Assembly: GCA_020055645.1 (NCBI GenBank) | Contig: CM034546.1 | Location: forward strand, 119,772,375 to 119,836,374 | Source of the DNA: Tomocerus qinae | Taxonomy: Eukaryota; Arthropoda; Collembola; Entomobryomorpha; Tomoceridae | Reading direction: 5' to 3' | DNA: 64,000 nucleotides | Shown here: positions 51,574-64,000 of the stretch, piece by piece | Layout of the letters: the number at the start of each line of letters is the position of its first letter | Numbering within the stretch: position 1 is the first letter of the stretch | Program-made: the position numbers and the translations under genes | The notes under the pieces: model-generated | What the model saw: only the letters and a program-made list of their open reading frames with translations | What the model was told of the DNA's origin: nothing | Database searches by the model: none

Positions 51574-53929
51574 TCTTTTCTGTCTGAGAAAAAAATAAGA
51601 ACCAATTGATCATTTCCTCATTCGGATTTGGCTCAGACATGTTGGACTGCTATATGGCAGTCCAGAATAGTCCGAACTAATTCTACAGCGAGACGCAATG
51701 TGATAAGAGATAAAGATACGATTCGACTTGAGCTTCAATTGCTTTTATACATGGAACACTATTCAATCCCATGTTCATCGAAACGGATCAGTTCACCATC
51801 AAACCAGTCTACTAGACTATAATACTCAACTACAATGTATTCACCGTAAATACTTAACAGTAGCCCTTGCCTGTTGGAATTCTATCAAGCTAACAGGTTC
51901 ACGGAAAAAGCATTTTACTAGATTCTTCCAGTAATAAATTGTATCGTAGTTTGATAAAATCACCAACCAGATACTCTGAGGTTGATAGTAACATACTTAA
52001 TAGTAAAGAACACATTATGGCTATCCCTACAATAATTACAGTAGCATTTACGATATTTTCACATCACTTTACCTAAATGTATTTATCAAATACACTAAAT
52101 CATATCATAGAATTATTTACCGGTAGCAATTTGGCATTATTTATTTCAAAGGCTTTTCTGTACTAATGCTGCGGATGACATCAGTCTAGATGTACCAGTT
52201 TATCAATGACCATTTACAATAATCTATTGCTGTTTCTGACCATTTGTAATAGAATCGAACTGTTTACTCTTAGAATCAAATAATCATGTAACTCTAAAAC
52301 ATTTTTAGTTGAATTGGGCAATAGTTTCTGTAAAATAACATTACTGAGTTTGACTAGCTAGAGAAATGTTTCAACAACAAATATATTATACATTGTTCAA
52401 CAAATGTTTACGCTCTAATAGAAAATTCATTTAATTGAGGTGCGCAGTCCTGAGGGCAAGTCAAGGCAATGCCAAAATCATTGACAGGAAGAAAAACGTC
52501 TTTTTCTGTTTTACTTTTCTATTTCCTTTCTGTGTTCGGTGTTTTCGGTAAATCAAGATTTTCTTTGAAAGTATTTTATGGGCACGTATATGTTGTCGAC
52601 AGGAAATGGGATCCAGGGGGCAATTGGAAGTTGACATTTTCCAAAGATATTGATTTACTATGTATTTACGGACGTGCATAAATGTATGTAACCATTACTG
52701 CTATAAATTTTGTAGCTATTGCTGCAAGTATATATCCAAATAGAAACATGGAGGAATTTAAAGAATGAAAGAGCGTTGGTTTTTATAGTTTCAAAAATGT
52801 CATATTTTGTATTTCAGATGTCATTTTCTGGAACTGACGTTGGTTACAGAAGTTGAAAGTATTATGATCAAAGTTGGTATAGCTGTTCAAATAAACAATT
52901 AAGCATTAGGAGATATTTTAGTTAAATGTGTAGAAGAGTAAACATAATTTGAAAGACGTCTGCTGCATTGTGTGCAATGAGAATTTCATTATTTTGGGTA
53001 GTGTGTATGTAATATGAGTCAGCGGAAATAGTGGAGTATATGATAGAGCTAACAATGCAGCAGGAGTGAAAGATCGATAAATATCAAAGAGGCAAAACTC
53101 AATTTAATAAAGGAATGGAGAAAGTCTCGAGTAAAGTGCATAGCGAAGTACGATACAATTAATAACACTTCGTTAATAAAGTTTCTACCGCACTCTGTTC
53201 CTTCGCTTTCTTCTCTGTATTAAGTAGTAATTGCGTCAATAAGTAATTCTTTACCAACAAACTGTAGACGCTTCGTTTCTCCACTTTTGCTTGCATATTA
53301 GGTTTTATTTATGTGGAGAGGGGTAGAAGATTCGTTTAATTATATAGAAAATACTGATGAATTTGAAAATTAGCAGAGCTTATCACAGCAGTAAATTTCT
53401 TACAACGTAACACGGAAGCGAAAAGCTACCGTGAAATAAAGTTAATTCAGTGCGTCTAGTATTACAAGGAGGAAATCAGATCAGATGGCATGGCAGAGTC
53501 GCTTCCTCCGTGAACTTTAATGCTTACGCTTTTCTCTCATTTCGCTTCAATTCCAAGTATTCGTTTCAAACTCAAGAAGGGCTTTAAATATACTATAGGT
53601 GTGTATGTACCATATAATAACTATGCAGTAGTGATAGTATATAGTAGGGCTCAATCTACTCTCGTTGAAAGGAGTAGAGATAGAGGTAGAGGAAGAAAGT
53701 TCTATTCAATTGTAAATATAGACAGTGCTTATATTACTCCCCACACGAGTCAGTTCTAGATGCAAGTTCCTACTAAATGCGTTCCAAATAAATTTACCAT
53801 TAGTTCTTATATCCGTTTAGATAAAAAGGTATCTATAGCATATAAAGGTAATAGAAGTTACCTATTTAACGTAACGCATGGAGGAGTATCTAGAATAGTA
53901 TTATAGTCAGGGAAATGAAAGTATGAGGA

Positions 53930-54120
53930 AAGTTTAAGTAAAAGAGCAAAGGACGAGGATGGGGAAAGGAGTTTGGCAAGGGAAATGGAAATTCTCTTGG
54001 TAGCTCATCTATCTAACTCTCCATCCATCCTTTTACATCTCTCCATCTGCAGTGAAATGAAATGAGTCGCTCCTCTATCCTCTTTTCTCTCCACTACTTA
54101 TATCATATCACTCACACACA
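53930..54120. promoter_or_regulatory. Sharpest G-rich to C-rich switch in the window
   Basis: By hand count, 53941-54000 hold 23 G and 5 C, while 54001-54060 hold 5 G and 19 C. The left block is GGATGGGGAAAGGAG-like and the right block CTCTCCATCCATCC-like, with the change within about ten bases of 54000. The pattern is strand-symmetric: either outward transcript would have a C/T-rich sense strand. Confidence 0.35.
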
Positions 54121-54609
54121 ACTCCAACACATATCCATAGCGTGTGCATCGAGTATTTAGCATCTCCTGGTGTAAATATCCCTGCACGAAATGAGAGACT
54201 CAAAAACATGCACAACTCTCCCACTTATGTCTAGCTCTCCTATATTCATTTTCTTTGTTTCTGCATTTGTTCACATTTACCTAATAACAAGCTACTTGTT
54301 ATACTACTTAGTACGGTATCATCATTGTGTATTTGTTGAATACAAAGTCAGGCTATTCAGAACGAAATTTTTATACTATGTGAAATACTGCGTGGTCTGT
54401 ATACATTTGGCCAGCAATTTATATTTCCACATGCATGTCTAAATGTACCACATAATACTTGTGCAAGCACAACAGTAAGGATACCTGACTGTCTTCACTA
54501 AACAGGACTGACAGGTAGAATTAAACCAACAAAGACTATATATCACAATGTTGTTCCTAGCAAAAAATGTAGCTATTCCGCTTTTTTAAGTACTAATTTT
54601 ATTTTTAAA

Positions 54610-54627
54610 GCTACAAAAAATTGTAGC
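54610..54627. repeat. Hairpin, 7-bp stem and 4-base A loop
   Basis: GCTACAA, loop AAAA, TTGTAGC, without mismatch. Short and AT-rich, so chance is possible. Confidence 0.5.
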
Positions 54628-57600
54628 ACTGCAAACCTCGATAAGAAATAATAGCCCATAATTATTAATACCAGTCGATATTAAAAACAGATTACATGAA
54701 TTGCATTTGGGTAGAAAAATGTAGTAGAAAGGCTTGTGTGATATTATTTGCGTTTGGAAATAAGATTGTGATTTTCATATTCTGTGTCTTATTTCTTTGT
54801 TAGCTCAGCTCAGTCATTTTATTCTTCTTTATTGGGTTTGGTGTGCTGTGTAAGTTCCCTTTAGGGGAATAGAGAATTTAATGCTTCTTCTCCTCTCTAC
54901 TTAACCGTTGGAAACGTATCTGTATTCACAGTCGTATTACGAGCGAGAGAGAGGCGCGTTGCCTTTGAGTGTGACACAATAGAAAGAAGTCTTTTATCCG
55001 TGAAGGAAGCATACCAGACAGACAGAATATTTTGTGTTGTTGCATTTCTTGGCTGTATATGAGCATAGTAAAAAAGGCGCAGTGTATTTAGTAGAGTTTG
55101 GGTTTTCGATTGGTTTGGTTGGTGTTGTTGTTTAGGTAGATAGATAGGTTGTCTCACAGTCACTTTCTTGCTTCAGTAGTGTCGTGAAGGGGGAGAGAGA
55201 TAGAGAAAATCAGGAGGTTCTTACTACTCTACATTGAGACAGTCTGAAGAAAAGAGTCAGTGATATGTATTTGGAGTCTAAGAATTCAGTTTGGGATGAC
55301 ACAACGTACACAGAGTTCCTCTTCACTCTCTTTTGTTCTTGTCTTTTTCTTCTTTGGAAAGATCGGAATCTAACGACCAAGTTGAAGTGAAAGTCAACTG
55401 AAGTCACCGAAAGAGTATGTAGCACCATTGCACTGTCTCCGTCCCCGCCCTACTTCTTCCATTCTTTTCACTTCTCGCGGAGACTTGAAGGAAAAACTGA
55501 TGTTGATCTATATAGCTACACTCTATGTATCTGCAATAACGTATCAAATATATTCTCTATATATACAGTGTGTGAGTGTGATGCGCCCGTCTGGTAAATA
55601 CTTATTGTTAGGCGAAAGGGCGAAAGTAGGAGAGGAAAGAGAAAAATATAGTAATTCCAAGTCATCACGTTTCCACAATCCTAACAGACACTTTTTTCTC
55701 GTCGCTCTCCTCCACCCAGTTTACTTTCTTCCCTTTACATACTCTTCTCGACTGTCCTCTCCTTTGTTTTTCCCCACTGCGATAAGATTTTCCTTTCCCA
55801 GATTTACTTTCTTATATGCATGCATGAAGATACTTCGATTACCGATAAAAATCCTTCATGGATATAAAACAAGATCTACAAGCATTATGTCATTTCTCTA
55901 TACCTTCCTTCGCATCTTTGTTTTCTTATTTGACTTATTTAGTAATAACGTAGGTACATTTGCATAGTAAACATGGCTGACGAAATCCCATTTAAACAAT
56001 CTTTATGCTCCCATTTTTGGAATACATTCATAATAAAAACACTTGCAGATTAGGAGCATAAAGTAAATTCCAACAGCTATTGTCCCATATTTAATGCATG
56101 GGTACTGAAGCGAAATGCACTGGAAATATGATAGGAATGTCGGTAAACCAAACACAATAGAATATTATCCGATATCTGATATCCTTGTGAATGTGTTCTA
56201 TATATAGAAAGCAAGTGTCGTTATTTCACCGATAAGGTTGTAGAATTGGAAGTAGGTATCCAGATAACGCCGGGACATCACATTAGCTGTAGTAGCTTTA
56301 TCTGTACACGATTTGTATATTAGAGTGTGTTAATTTACCACAAATAAGGAGAAAGGAAGAAACCACTGAGTTACTGTGGTTTACTTTCGAGATGTGATTT
56401 ACTTAGTCATTCCTCCCACCCACTACGCCCCATGCACTACAGACATGGTCCAACGAATACTCTAACTAAACCAAGGATACACAAACCTTCACTTCGCCAA
56501 AACACTCAGACTGCAAACGCAGCAATTTTCTCTGAAATAAAAAAACGATGGGGAACTTAGACCAGGGATTCACCCTTTCATTTCGCTGCTGTGGTTTCCT
56601 CCGACTTTTTTCTCTTCATATACTTAGCAATGATGTTGCCATACTTTTGCACCCGCCAAACTATACAATCTTGCCTTTTGCTATTCTTGCATGGAATAAA
56701 TATTGAGAATATTTGCATCTTAAACTATCTTTTTTGACGTTGCTACAAATTGACAGGTGTACAAACTTAATGATAAATGCGAGAACTACTTGAAGATACG
56801 AAATTACAAATTTTAGTTTGGTAAGTCCATAAATAGTAATGCGTATTTAGATTTTTGTTACTATTTTTATCTTTAAGAACAATATTGCAAACTACCATCT
56901 ATTAAAATCTAAAGTTAGATGTTAATATGAGATGTGGATTATTTTAGCAATAGGCGCAATTGTGAATGCAGTACTCCAATTAGTAATTTGACTTTGGTAA
57001 ATTGAACAGAGAGTAAGCATCACATTCAAATAACTATTTTTAGTAGCTTTTGTTTGATATTGTATATAGCAGTAGTATTGATTTGAGTAGGCAGAGTGGA
57101 GATAGTTTTAGTGGATATAATGCAGAGACAAATGAAAATGACATTCATCTTGGTAGGTGGACACTCATCTTACTTCATTCGCAGAGTGAACCTTTTAAAA
57201 GGGAGGCTTTCTCTGTCTCGTCTAGTGAGTTGAATTGAAAGGACGCAGACCATTGTTTATTCTTGACTATTTTCTCCTGATTCATAACAAATGAGTTGGG
57301 CCGTGGAATGACAGTGTGAATTATTTAAACGTAAAAGGAAAGATACGGCTGAACAGAACAGCAAGCATATGTAGAGAATGGAGCCCGTATTTCTATTTCT
57401 CTCTTTAGAAAACATAACATTGCTAAATAATAGAAAGGGAATGGAAACAGAACTGAACTGAATGGAAGTAGTAATTAATTCGAGACGAGCTTTAGCTCTA
57501 CTTAGTCGCTACTGCTCTCTTTCCTCATCGACTCTCTCTCTCCTCCTGTATGCAGAGAGTACAGACTGCGGATAATAACTATGAATAGCTATGTTCATAG

Positions 57601-58500
57601 CAGAGAATCATAGATAAAGGGTTTTCTGTCTATTGGGCTAAAACGGTGGGTTTCCATTTATAGTTTACTATCTACTATACTACAGAGTATATGTCCATAA
57701 ATATTAAACATCTACTGCGTATAACTAATCTGCATCTCTTTCAAACTCAACTGGACTAGAACAGTATGAAAACTGTGTTTTAACTGAAATTCATTTTCAA
57801 CTTTGTCGTATCTGCTTCAGCCTCTCAATTAGTGTAGGTACCACGATGTAAGTTTACGTTTATTAACACAAAAAGGTGTGCCGTACGATTACTTTGAAAG
57901 TTCAGATGAAAATCTACAAATGCTACCACTCTTAATTTTTTCGTTATTAACATAGTTTCAAGTACATGGTATGAATGAAAACTTTTCTATATGGATGCAG
58001 ATGGTGGGAATGCATTACTTTAAGTAAAAAGGTTAATATGAAATTATGTCTGCATAATACTTATAGTGTACACTTATCGTTAATAAAGAGTTCTTTTAGA
58101 AGTTGATTTAAGTGTCTATTCTTGCAGAAAAACTGCGTAAGCTATTTCCTGTTGTATTAGCATTAGTTTAATATAGTGAATCGTTAGAGTAGGCAACGAC
58201 TCTTTTTGATTACTGAAGCCAAGCCCATCAAACACAATTAAATAGTGCTTTAGTCTTTAATATACATTCTGTCTGTAATGATTTCGTTTAAAAGCATTTT
58301 CAAGTAGGCCCATTAAAATCAAGGAGGAAAGTTAGCTGAGCACAGTCAAATCAACGTGTAGCTAGTAGACGTATGTAAATATCGTATAAATGCATTGCAG
58401 GTATACAAAGTATTGCCATTAGGATCTGTGGAATGATACGTAATATCTGTGCGCGTGCTGGAAAGTAATAACATTTCCAGAATCGCTCTTATCTCTACAT

Positions 58501-61500
58501 ATTTAGTGTCTGCTCACCTAGCCAAGTGAAATGGTCTTCTACTGGCTGAATTGCAACACTCAGCCAAGCCAAACCTGCCTGCTTCATGCAATAGAGAATA
58601 TAACAAAGGATTATTAGAGACTGCTTTCCCATCCAAGTTGTCTTGTCATGGCGGCTTAATGTTCAGCACAAACACAGATATGTCTTTTTATCCCTGTGTA
58701 GAACTATTTCTGGATAGACTACTTCATTCAATCCAAGGATTATTAACTACGTAGGTACATAATATCATAGAAAATACAACTATATAAGTGCCTAGAATAG
58801 ATACGTTGTAATTTTCACTTCAGTCAGACTATGCACTTACAAACTTGAGAATGAAATTGAAAGATGGATAGACAGACACATAGTAGTCACTTTCCTTTCT
58901 GGGCTCTGCTAACTAATCGTAAGAGTCTGAAAGGCCTCCAACCCTTGCGTAGCTATATAGAATTGGATGAAGCTTCGGATGCTTTGGCCTGGTTTGAGCT
59001 CCTCTCTGAATTATATGCTGAGGCTGCCTTGGATTTGGCAGACAGAACAATTAATTCCACCACTAGAGCAGAAAGCTAACCAAACCACTGAAGAATACTA
59101 AGGCCAAAGCCAAGCCAACAGCTAAATCTATTTCATTCGAATCGCGTCTATCCATCCGGAGAAATCTTCTCTCCATTTTCATACACAATATTACGTTAAT
59201 ATTACCAACATTTTCTTTATTCGCTTTCCCTCCATAATTCAAAGTGGTCAAACCAAAATTGGCTAATTGCATCAACTGAATTTGGACCAGGAATTCCGCT
59301 TTTATTATTACAAAATTCAAATGTCAGCATTTTTCAGTTCGCTATTCTTGAAATGTGTTCGATAATCATAGGCAATTTAGTTTTGAAATATTTTTGAAAT
59401 CCATTAACAATTTTCACCATGAAGGGTTGTTATTTCTAAACCTTAATTCTGTAGGTTGCTTTAAAATCTCATAATTTTGAGCATGTATCCTAAACAGCAG
59501 TGCAGCTTGAAAGTTAGTGAAACGGAATTCTGTAGTATGCTGTAAAACAAGTTCATGTGGGGAGACTCAGACAAGTCAACTTTAATAAATCCAATGCATT
59601 CGTTACTTTGTGAAGTTGATTTGGTTATTACTTAAAGTGTAGCGATTCATAGTGACTCAGCTGTATTCTAATTGTAGAATTGCAATGAGTATCAGTGTCT
59701 ATGTGTCCTTTCTATGCAGTGTTAGTCAACTAGTAATTGCAAGGCAAGTCAGTGAGTCCAATCTAAAACAAATGAAGAGAGGGAAATTATAAATGTATTC
59801 ATGTTATGTCTTTGTCATCTCTCCAGTAACTCATACAGAGTCAGGGAGGGATTGTGTACCCCATACTTGCTATATACTTTTAGTTTAAACTTGCACTGTT
59901 TCATCTTCACTATAATAGTTCGCTGTATCTATAGCTCTGATCTTTTAATTTATTTGCATAGTAAGTCACACTCAGTAAAGACCTAGGATCCAGTCATGCC
60001 CAACCAAAATATTTCAGTCTACACATTCGTTATGCACGTAGCCACTTACTTTAGGTATGTATAGTATGCTATAAGCACTAGTATTAGGTATCTTTAAATG
60101 ATATATTTTGTGCTATGTCAAATGGTAGAGACCAATATGCAATAAATAGATCGACCTAAAACATAACGTCCGCCAACTCAAATTTTGTATATGATTTCCT
60201 TTAGTTAACTGGATTTTGAACATTGTGTATTGTTCCAATGTAGAACATGTAGAGTAGTATATGTGAATTTATAACAAAGTTGCCCTACCGGGTGGAAATG
60301 AGTTAAATTGGATGCTAAATATACAGCGAAGTAATTTAGTCACGGTATTATTTGATGAAAGCTTTGACCAATAGTGAGTGTGAGGTCCATTTACACAAAG
60401 TTGACTTAGACAGTGTGGGCAGTGCGTAATATAATTTATGCTTCATTGATTTGTGCACGCAGTGCAGTGTGAAAACAGATAGACACTTCATAGAATTTAA
60501 TGATACCTTATGTGTGAATGAGTTGTTTACCATTTTCCATTGTCCATTTGAGTAATGTCCCCTGCAGAATCTGGTGATGATAATATATTTCCTATCTCAC
60601 AAATCTTGTACAGAGGCTATTTGTAGTTTCTACAGTGTCGCTGGAGATATTCTGTTGTTCATAACAATTAAGTGAGAGTAGAATTGTACAAAATAGAATG
60701 AAACGGTCGAGAAACTCATAGGTAACGTTATTCTAATAATTATTGGCGATTCTACAATGCTTTCATGTCATGTCGTCACATTTCAGTCCTTTTGTTCGGT
60801 GAACAACGAAACGCTTCTCTTTCTCCTTATTATTTTATTCATTTTCTCCTCTGAGCGACCAGAATTCTGTCTGTAGCTCGGAGCATGTAATTTCGATTCC
60901 GTTGAATGCAAGAATAAATGAATGGTTTCCTTTTCCTTGTCTGTGATAGATAGCACGAATGAATGGTATCGCAAGAACTATTAGCGTTGGCTGTATACAG
61001 ATTTGTAGTGTCATCGCATTGTTCTTTTGCACGTTCGCATAAAGAAGACAAGAGCGTGTTGTGAATTCAAATGTATTTATGCTAATGTTGTCCACTGACA
61101 AATGAAATGATGGTTTTATTTGATGACACTTGGCAAATTGAATCAGTCAAAAGCACTCGAGTGTACTTGAGATGATAGTTGCCTCACTGGTTCGCTTACT
61201 ATTATAACATTGTAATGACTCTACTATGTTAAGACCTTATCATATTTCAATAAACACAACTGCCACAGAATTGGTTTGATTCTGAAGGGCTAATTGAACA
61301 ATGCAACTATTATTAAACAGTTATAGACACAAAAACATGTCTACCGTGTATATCAAATAGTGAACTAGATAATATTCGACAAGTCTTTTGCATGTGCAGT
61401 TGAAACTTGAAATTATTTCATAAATACTGTCAGAAATCAATATTAGCTTCAAATAACGTAGAGTGGAATGGGTAAAGTAGTATATAGGTATAGTAAATAG

Positions 61501-64000
61501 AACATAAAACGAGCTCTTCTAGTTTTAATGGGATAATGAAGATGGAATGTAGAAAATGATATGAAAGACAAAGTAAGTTATGGGAAGGAAGAGCGAGACG
61601 AGGGAATGAAGATGTTTAGTAGAGACTACAGGATTTTCACTACCGTTTCTAGCACAATACTATTTATCAGTATCATTTTGAATCTGTGGTTGTGAATTAT
61701 ATTGGATATAGATATATATTATATTAGGTGAGATAATATCATAGAAATACGACTTAGTAGGCATATAGGATACTATAGGAGTTATTATGAGTGTGGTCTA
61801 GGCTGAGTAGCTTATTGGTAGCTAATAGAAGTAAATACATGAAGTGATAAGGGGAAAGTAGATTCTTTTGTATTCCCAACGCTTATAGAAATGAGAATAT
61901 AATTGAAGATCGGGGAATATCTCGAGTCGCAAATCTGATCCAATTGAATCCTTTTGTGTGCCATGCTTTCCTTGCCAGAATTTACAAACCAAACCAATGC
62001 ACTGCAGTAGTAGTGACTGATCCAAGTTCGTAGCCAAAGGAAGTTATGCGATGCCAAGGAAGCGAGGGAAGGAGCCCAACTAGCTCAAGTCAGCCAGATC
62101 CAGTGAGCCAAGGCAAAGGGAAGGCAGCCGAAAATCTCCAGAGATCTGTTTCACTTCCACTTTCCAAGATGACTGTGTCTGTCACATCACATCTCTCTCT
62201 CCATGCAATAGTATACACATCTTTTTGAAATGTATAATAAGATCGGCAACCGTAGCTGTATACGCAGTTCATAGACATATTCCGACATATTACAACAGCC
62301 ATGCTACATCATCTTATCACAGCTGTGTGTCTCTGACATGATGTGACGTCCTCTGGTCTCAGACTCCTTCGACTGTGGCTTCCCTTTGGCTTTCCTCTCC
62401 TCAATTTCCTCATAAACTCAACTCAACTGAAACACCACCATAATTTATGCAGATCTGTACACATTACATCCAAATAGCGTTATCTATGGCTATAGGTAAC
62501 ATATTATGCACACAATGTGTCTGCTCGGCGAGAACCTTATTTGTCATTCTCCAATTCCAATGCTTTATACTAGCAGGGGGGACGAATATTATTTATATCA
62601 ATCCCAACACTCATTAATATCCATATAAAATCTCTTATGCATGCGTAGCACTATATTATATACTGTCGCTAATAAATGGGAACGATAACACTTACTTAAC
62701 TCATCCTCCTCGCATTTCTGTAATTAACATTCTGAGCGTAACTCAATGTCAAATAGCTAAAGAGCGGTAATGGCACTATACTGTAGCAGACAGCAGCACT
62801 AGGCAAATTAACAAGAACCTAACAGCTAAGTTTAGTCACTGGAATATCTTATCACTAGACACTTCCACTCAGACTACGCCCTATACTATGCTACTGATCA
62901 TAGCTTCTTCGGATAAAGAGGCATTGTGAGATGCTTGCATTTTATTTAGAATTTCTCTATAATGCCAATCCACCTAAGCAATTAAATTGCATTTCTTTTT
63001 ATATACTGCACAATCATGGAAAATTTGAAATAAACCTGCTATCTAATAGTGATAATTTAAATTTGGAACTGTAAAATTACACATTCGGAATTAAATAGAG
63101 ATATATATATTTTACGAAATCCTACACTGCTACAAATTCTGCTTATTCTACTACTACTGTAATGATTATCAGTCTTTTAGCAAATGGACCATTTGGACAT
63201 CAATCTCGATTAGTACGTATTTAGTTTCTTAGGGTTGTTACATCTGTTTGTTTTTGTAAGCTATGCGTAAAGTATACGATTTATTTTATCTTCCTCCCCC
63301 TTCTGTTGACTTACACAAGCGAATGGCTAAACTGTAAAAATATTATCTTAACTAGCCCCTTGTACTACAATAGTAAAAAATAGTTGTAAGTAGGATAATG
63401 TCAGTAGAAGGACAAAGAAAATGTTGGTTTACATTGTAGTTGACTGATTAAGAATTGGATGAAGTACAAAGGTAAGTAAATATGTTAAACATTATTATTA
63501 TGGCTCAGCGACTGATGTATCCGTAAAGGCTTTGCTAAATAAGTTATGCTTTGTGTAGAATGCCATATTTTTGTATAGCTTGTTTTATGTTGAGTTGGAA
63601 CTGTCTGCTTCACTCAGATCAAGTAACAGAGAGCGGAAAAGAAAACATGAATGAAAATAGTGAATAGGGTTAAAAGAGGGAGAGAAATTGGAGGAGACAT
63701 TAATGGTAAGTCCCAATGGCAAGAATGACCAAATCATCTGCCTCGACTCCTTATCATTCACCTGTCCGGTGTTACATTGAGCGAACTGGACGGAGAACTG
63801 ATAAGGGCTTGAGCGGAAAATATTCGACCGGTCTATCCATCCGTGCTGTCTCCAATCATAACCATCATCAAAGATCCGTCTCACCACATTTTGCTTTTCT
63901 TTTCCTTCTCACTATTGTATTTCTTACTGTTGACACTCATCTTCTCTGCTTGCCTTTTTCTGTTCGCTAAAATACCTGCTTAGATATCTGCGTTTATGGA
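58501..64000. other. Non-coding DNA at the right end of the window
   Basis: The plus ORF at 58864-59079 ends in an acidic helical-looking stretch, but the frame has no acceptor of quality and no recognised family. The overlapping minus ORFs at 60783-61101 and 61812-62057 are on the shadow side of purine-rich DNA. CCAAGCC words cluster at 58561-58577 and 59101-59119. Composition switches lie near 61960 and 63720. Confidence 0.55.
63600..63800. promoter_or_regulatory. G-rich to C-rich switch
   Basis: By hand count, 63661-63720 hold 20 G and 5 C, while 63721-63780 hold 9 G and 17 C. The left side is GAGGGAGAGAAATTGGAGG-like and the right side CTGCCTCGACTCC-like. Confidence 0.3.

Larger units (their letters stand above)
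51201..58500. other. Non-coding DNA, no gene seen
   Basis: The plus ORF at 55428-55967 is the longest in the window (179 codons). It reads as Phe/Leu/Ser-rich translation of pyrimidine tracts joined to unrelated stretches, with no membrane-protein organisation or known motif, so I do not call it a gene. Short inverted repeats lie at 51558-51573 and 54610-54627. Composition switches lie near 54000, 55420 and 57485. Confidence 0.55.

Noticed and set aside
52469-52681. 70-codon plus-strand ORF with a signal-peptide-like start
   Set aside because: The hydrophobic N-terminus comes from a T-rich run, a minus-strand ORF covers the same bases, and no family or cysteine pattern supports a secreted peptide.
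55428-55967. 179-codon plus-strand ORF, the longest in the window
   Set aside because: It crosses compositionally unrelated stretches, is rich in Phe, Leu and Ser from pyrimidine tracts, and shows no domain, signal peptide or ordered membrane pattern. An ORF of this length is plausible by chance in C/T-rich DNA.
58864-59079. 71-codon plus-strand ORF with an acidic helical stretch
   Set aside because: No convincing splice acceptor or promoter, no family recognised, and length within the chance range.
1-64000. Many GTAAGTA words that look like splice donors
   Set aside because: At this base composition about 14 are expected by chance on the two strands together, and the number seen is only modestly higher. 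They are not paired with acceptors and open frames.

Overview
This window looks like a stretch of animal nuclear DNA with almost no genes. It is AT-rich (about one third G+C, judged by eye). I see no bacterial-type operons, no long ORFs and no recognisable conserved protein. The longest ORF anywhere is under 200 codons and reads as low-complexity translation. No tRNA, rRNA, spliceosomal RNA or CRISPR array is visible. The presence of a Ty3/gypsy-like LTR element, several short intron-sized splice-like signals and many tri-, tetra- and pentanucleotide microsatellites fits a metazoan. I cannot name the species. The window could be intergenic or lie inside one very long intron.

The only clearly bounded element is a 5.2 kb LTR retroelement on the minus strand at 12412-17638. 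It has two almost identical LTRs of about 400 bp beginning TG and ending CA, and a likely 4-bp target duplication (ACCT). TATA-like and AATAAA motifs in each LTR, and a purine tract beside the left LTR, set its direction. Its 4.4 kb interior carries no recognisable gag, protease, reverse transcriptase or integrase. Instead it holds several families of tandem repeats: 7 copies of a 29-bp unit, 6 copies of a 55-bp unit, and three looser series. It also holds minus-strand coding-like segments of unknown origin. It is best described as a young, non-autonomous, LARD-like element.

Outside the element (1-12407 and 17643-64000) the DNA is single-copy in appearance. It has small microsatellites, short hairpins and palindromes, and one weak candidate terminal exon at 31844-31989. 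The most interesting large-scale signal is compositional. About 20 times in 64 kb, roughly every 3 kb, a G- and purine-rich stretch of about 60-400 bp gives way abruptly to a C- and pyrimidine-rich stretch. Several of these switches carry GGCTTGG/CCAAGCC motifs and pentanucleotide runs of the TAATG/CAATG type. This could mark divergent transcription start regions or another class of short regulatory element, but only transcription or accessibility data can tell.

Counts and coordinates were read by hand and compositional borders are approximate.
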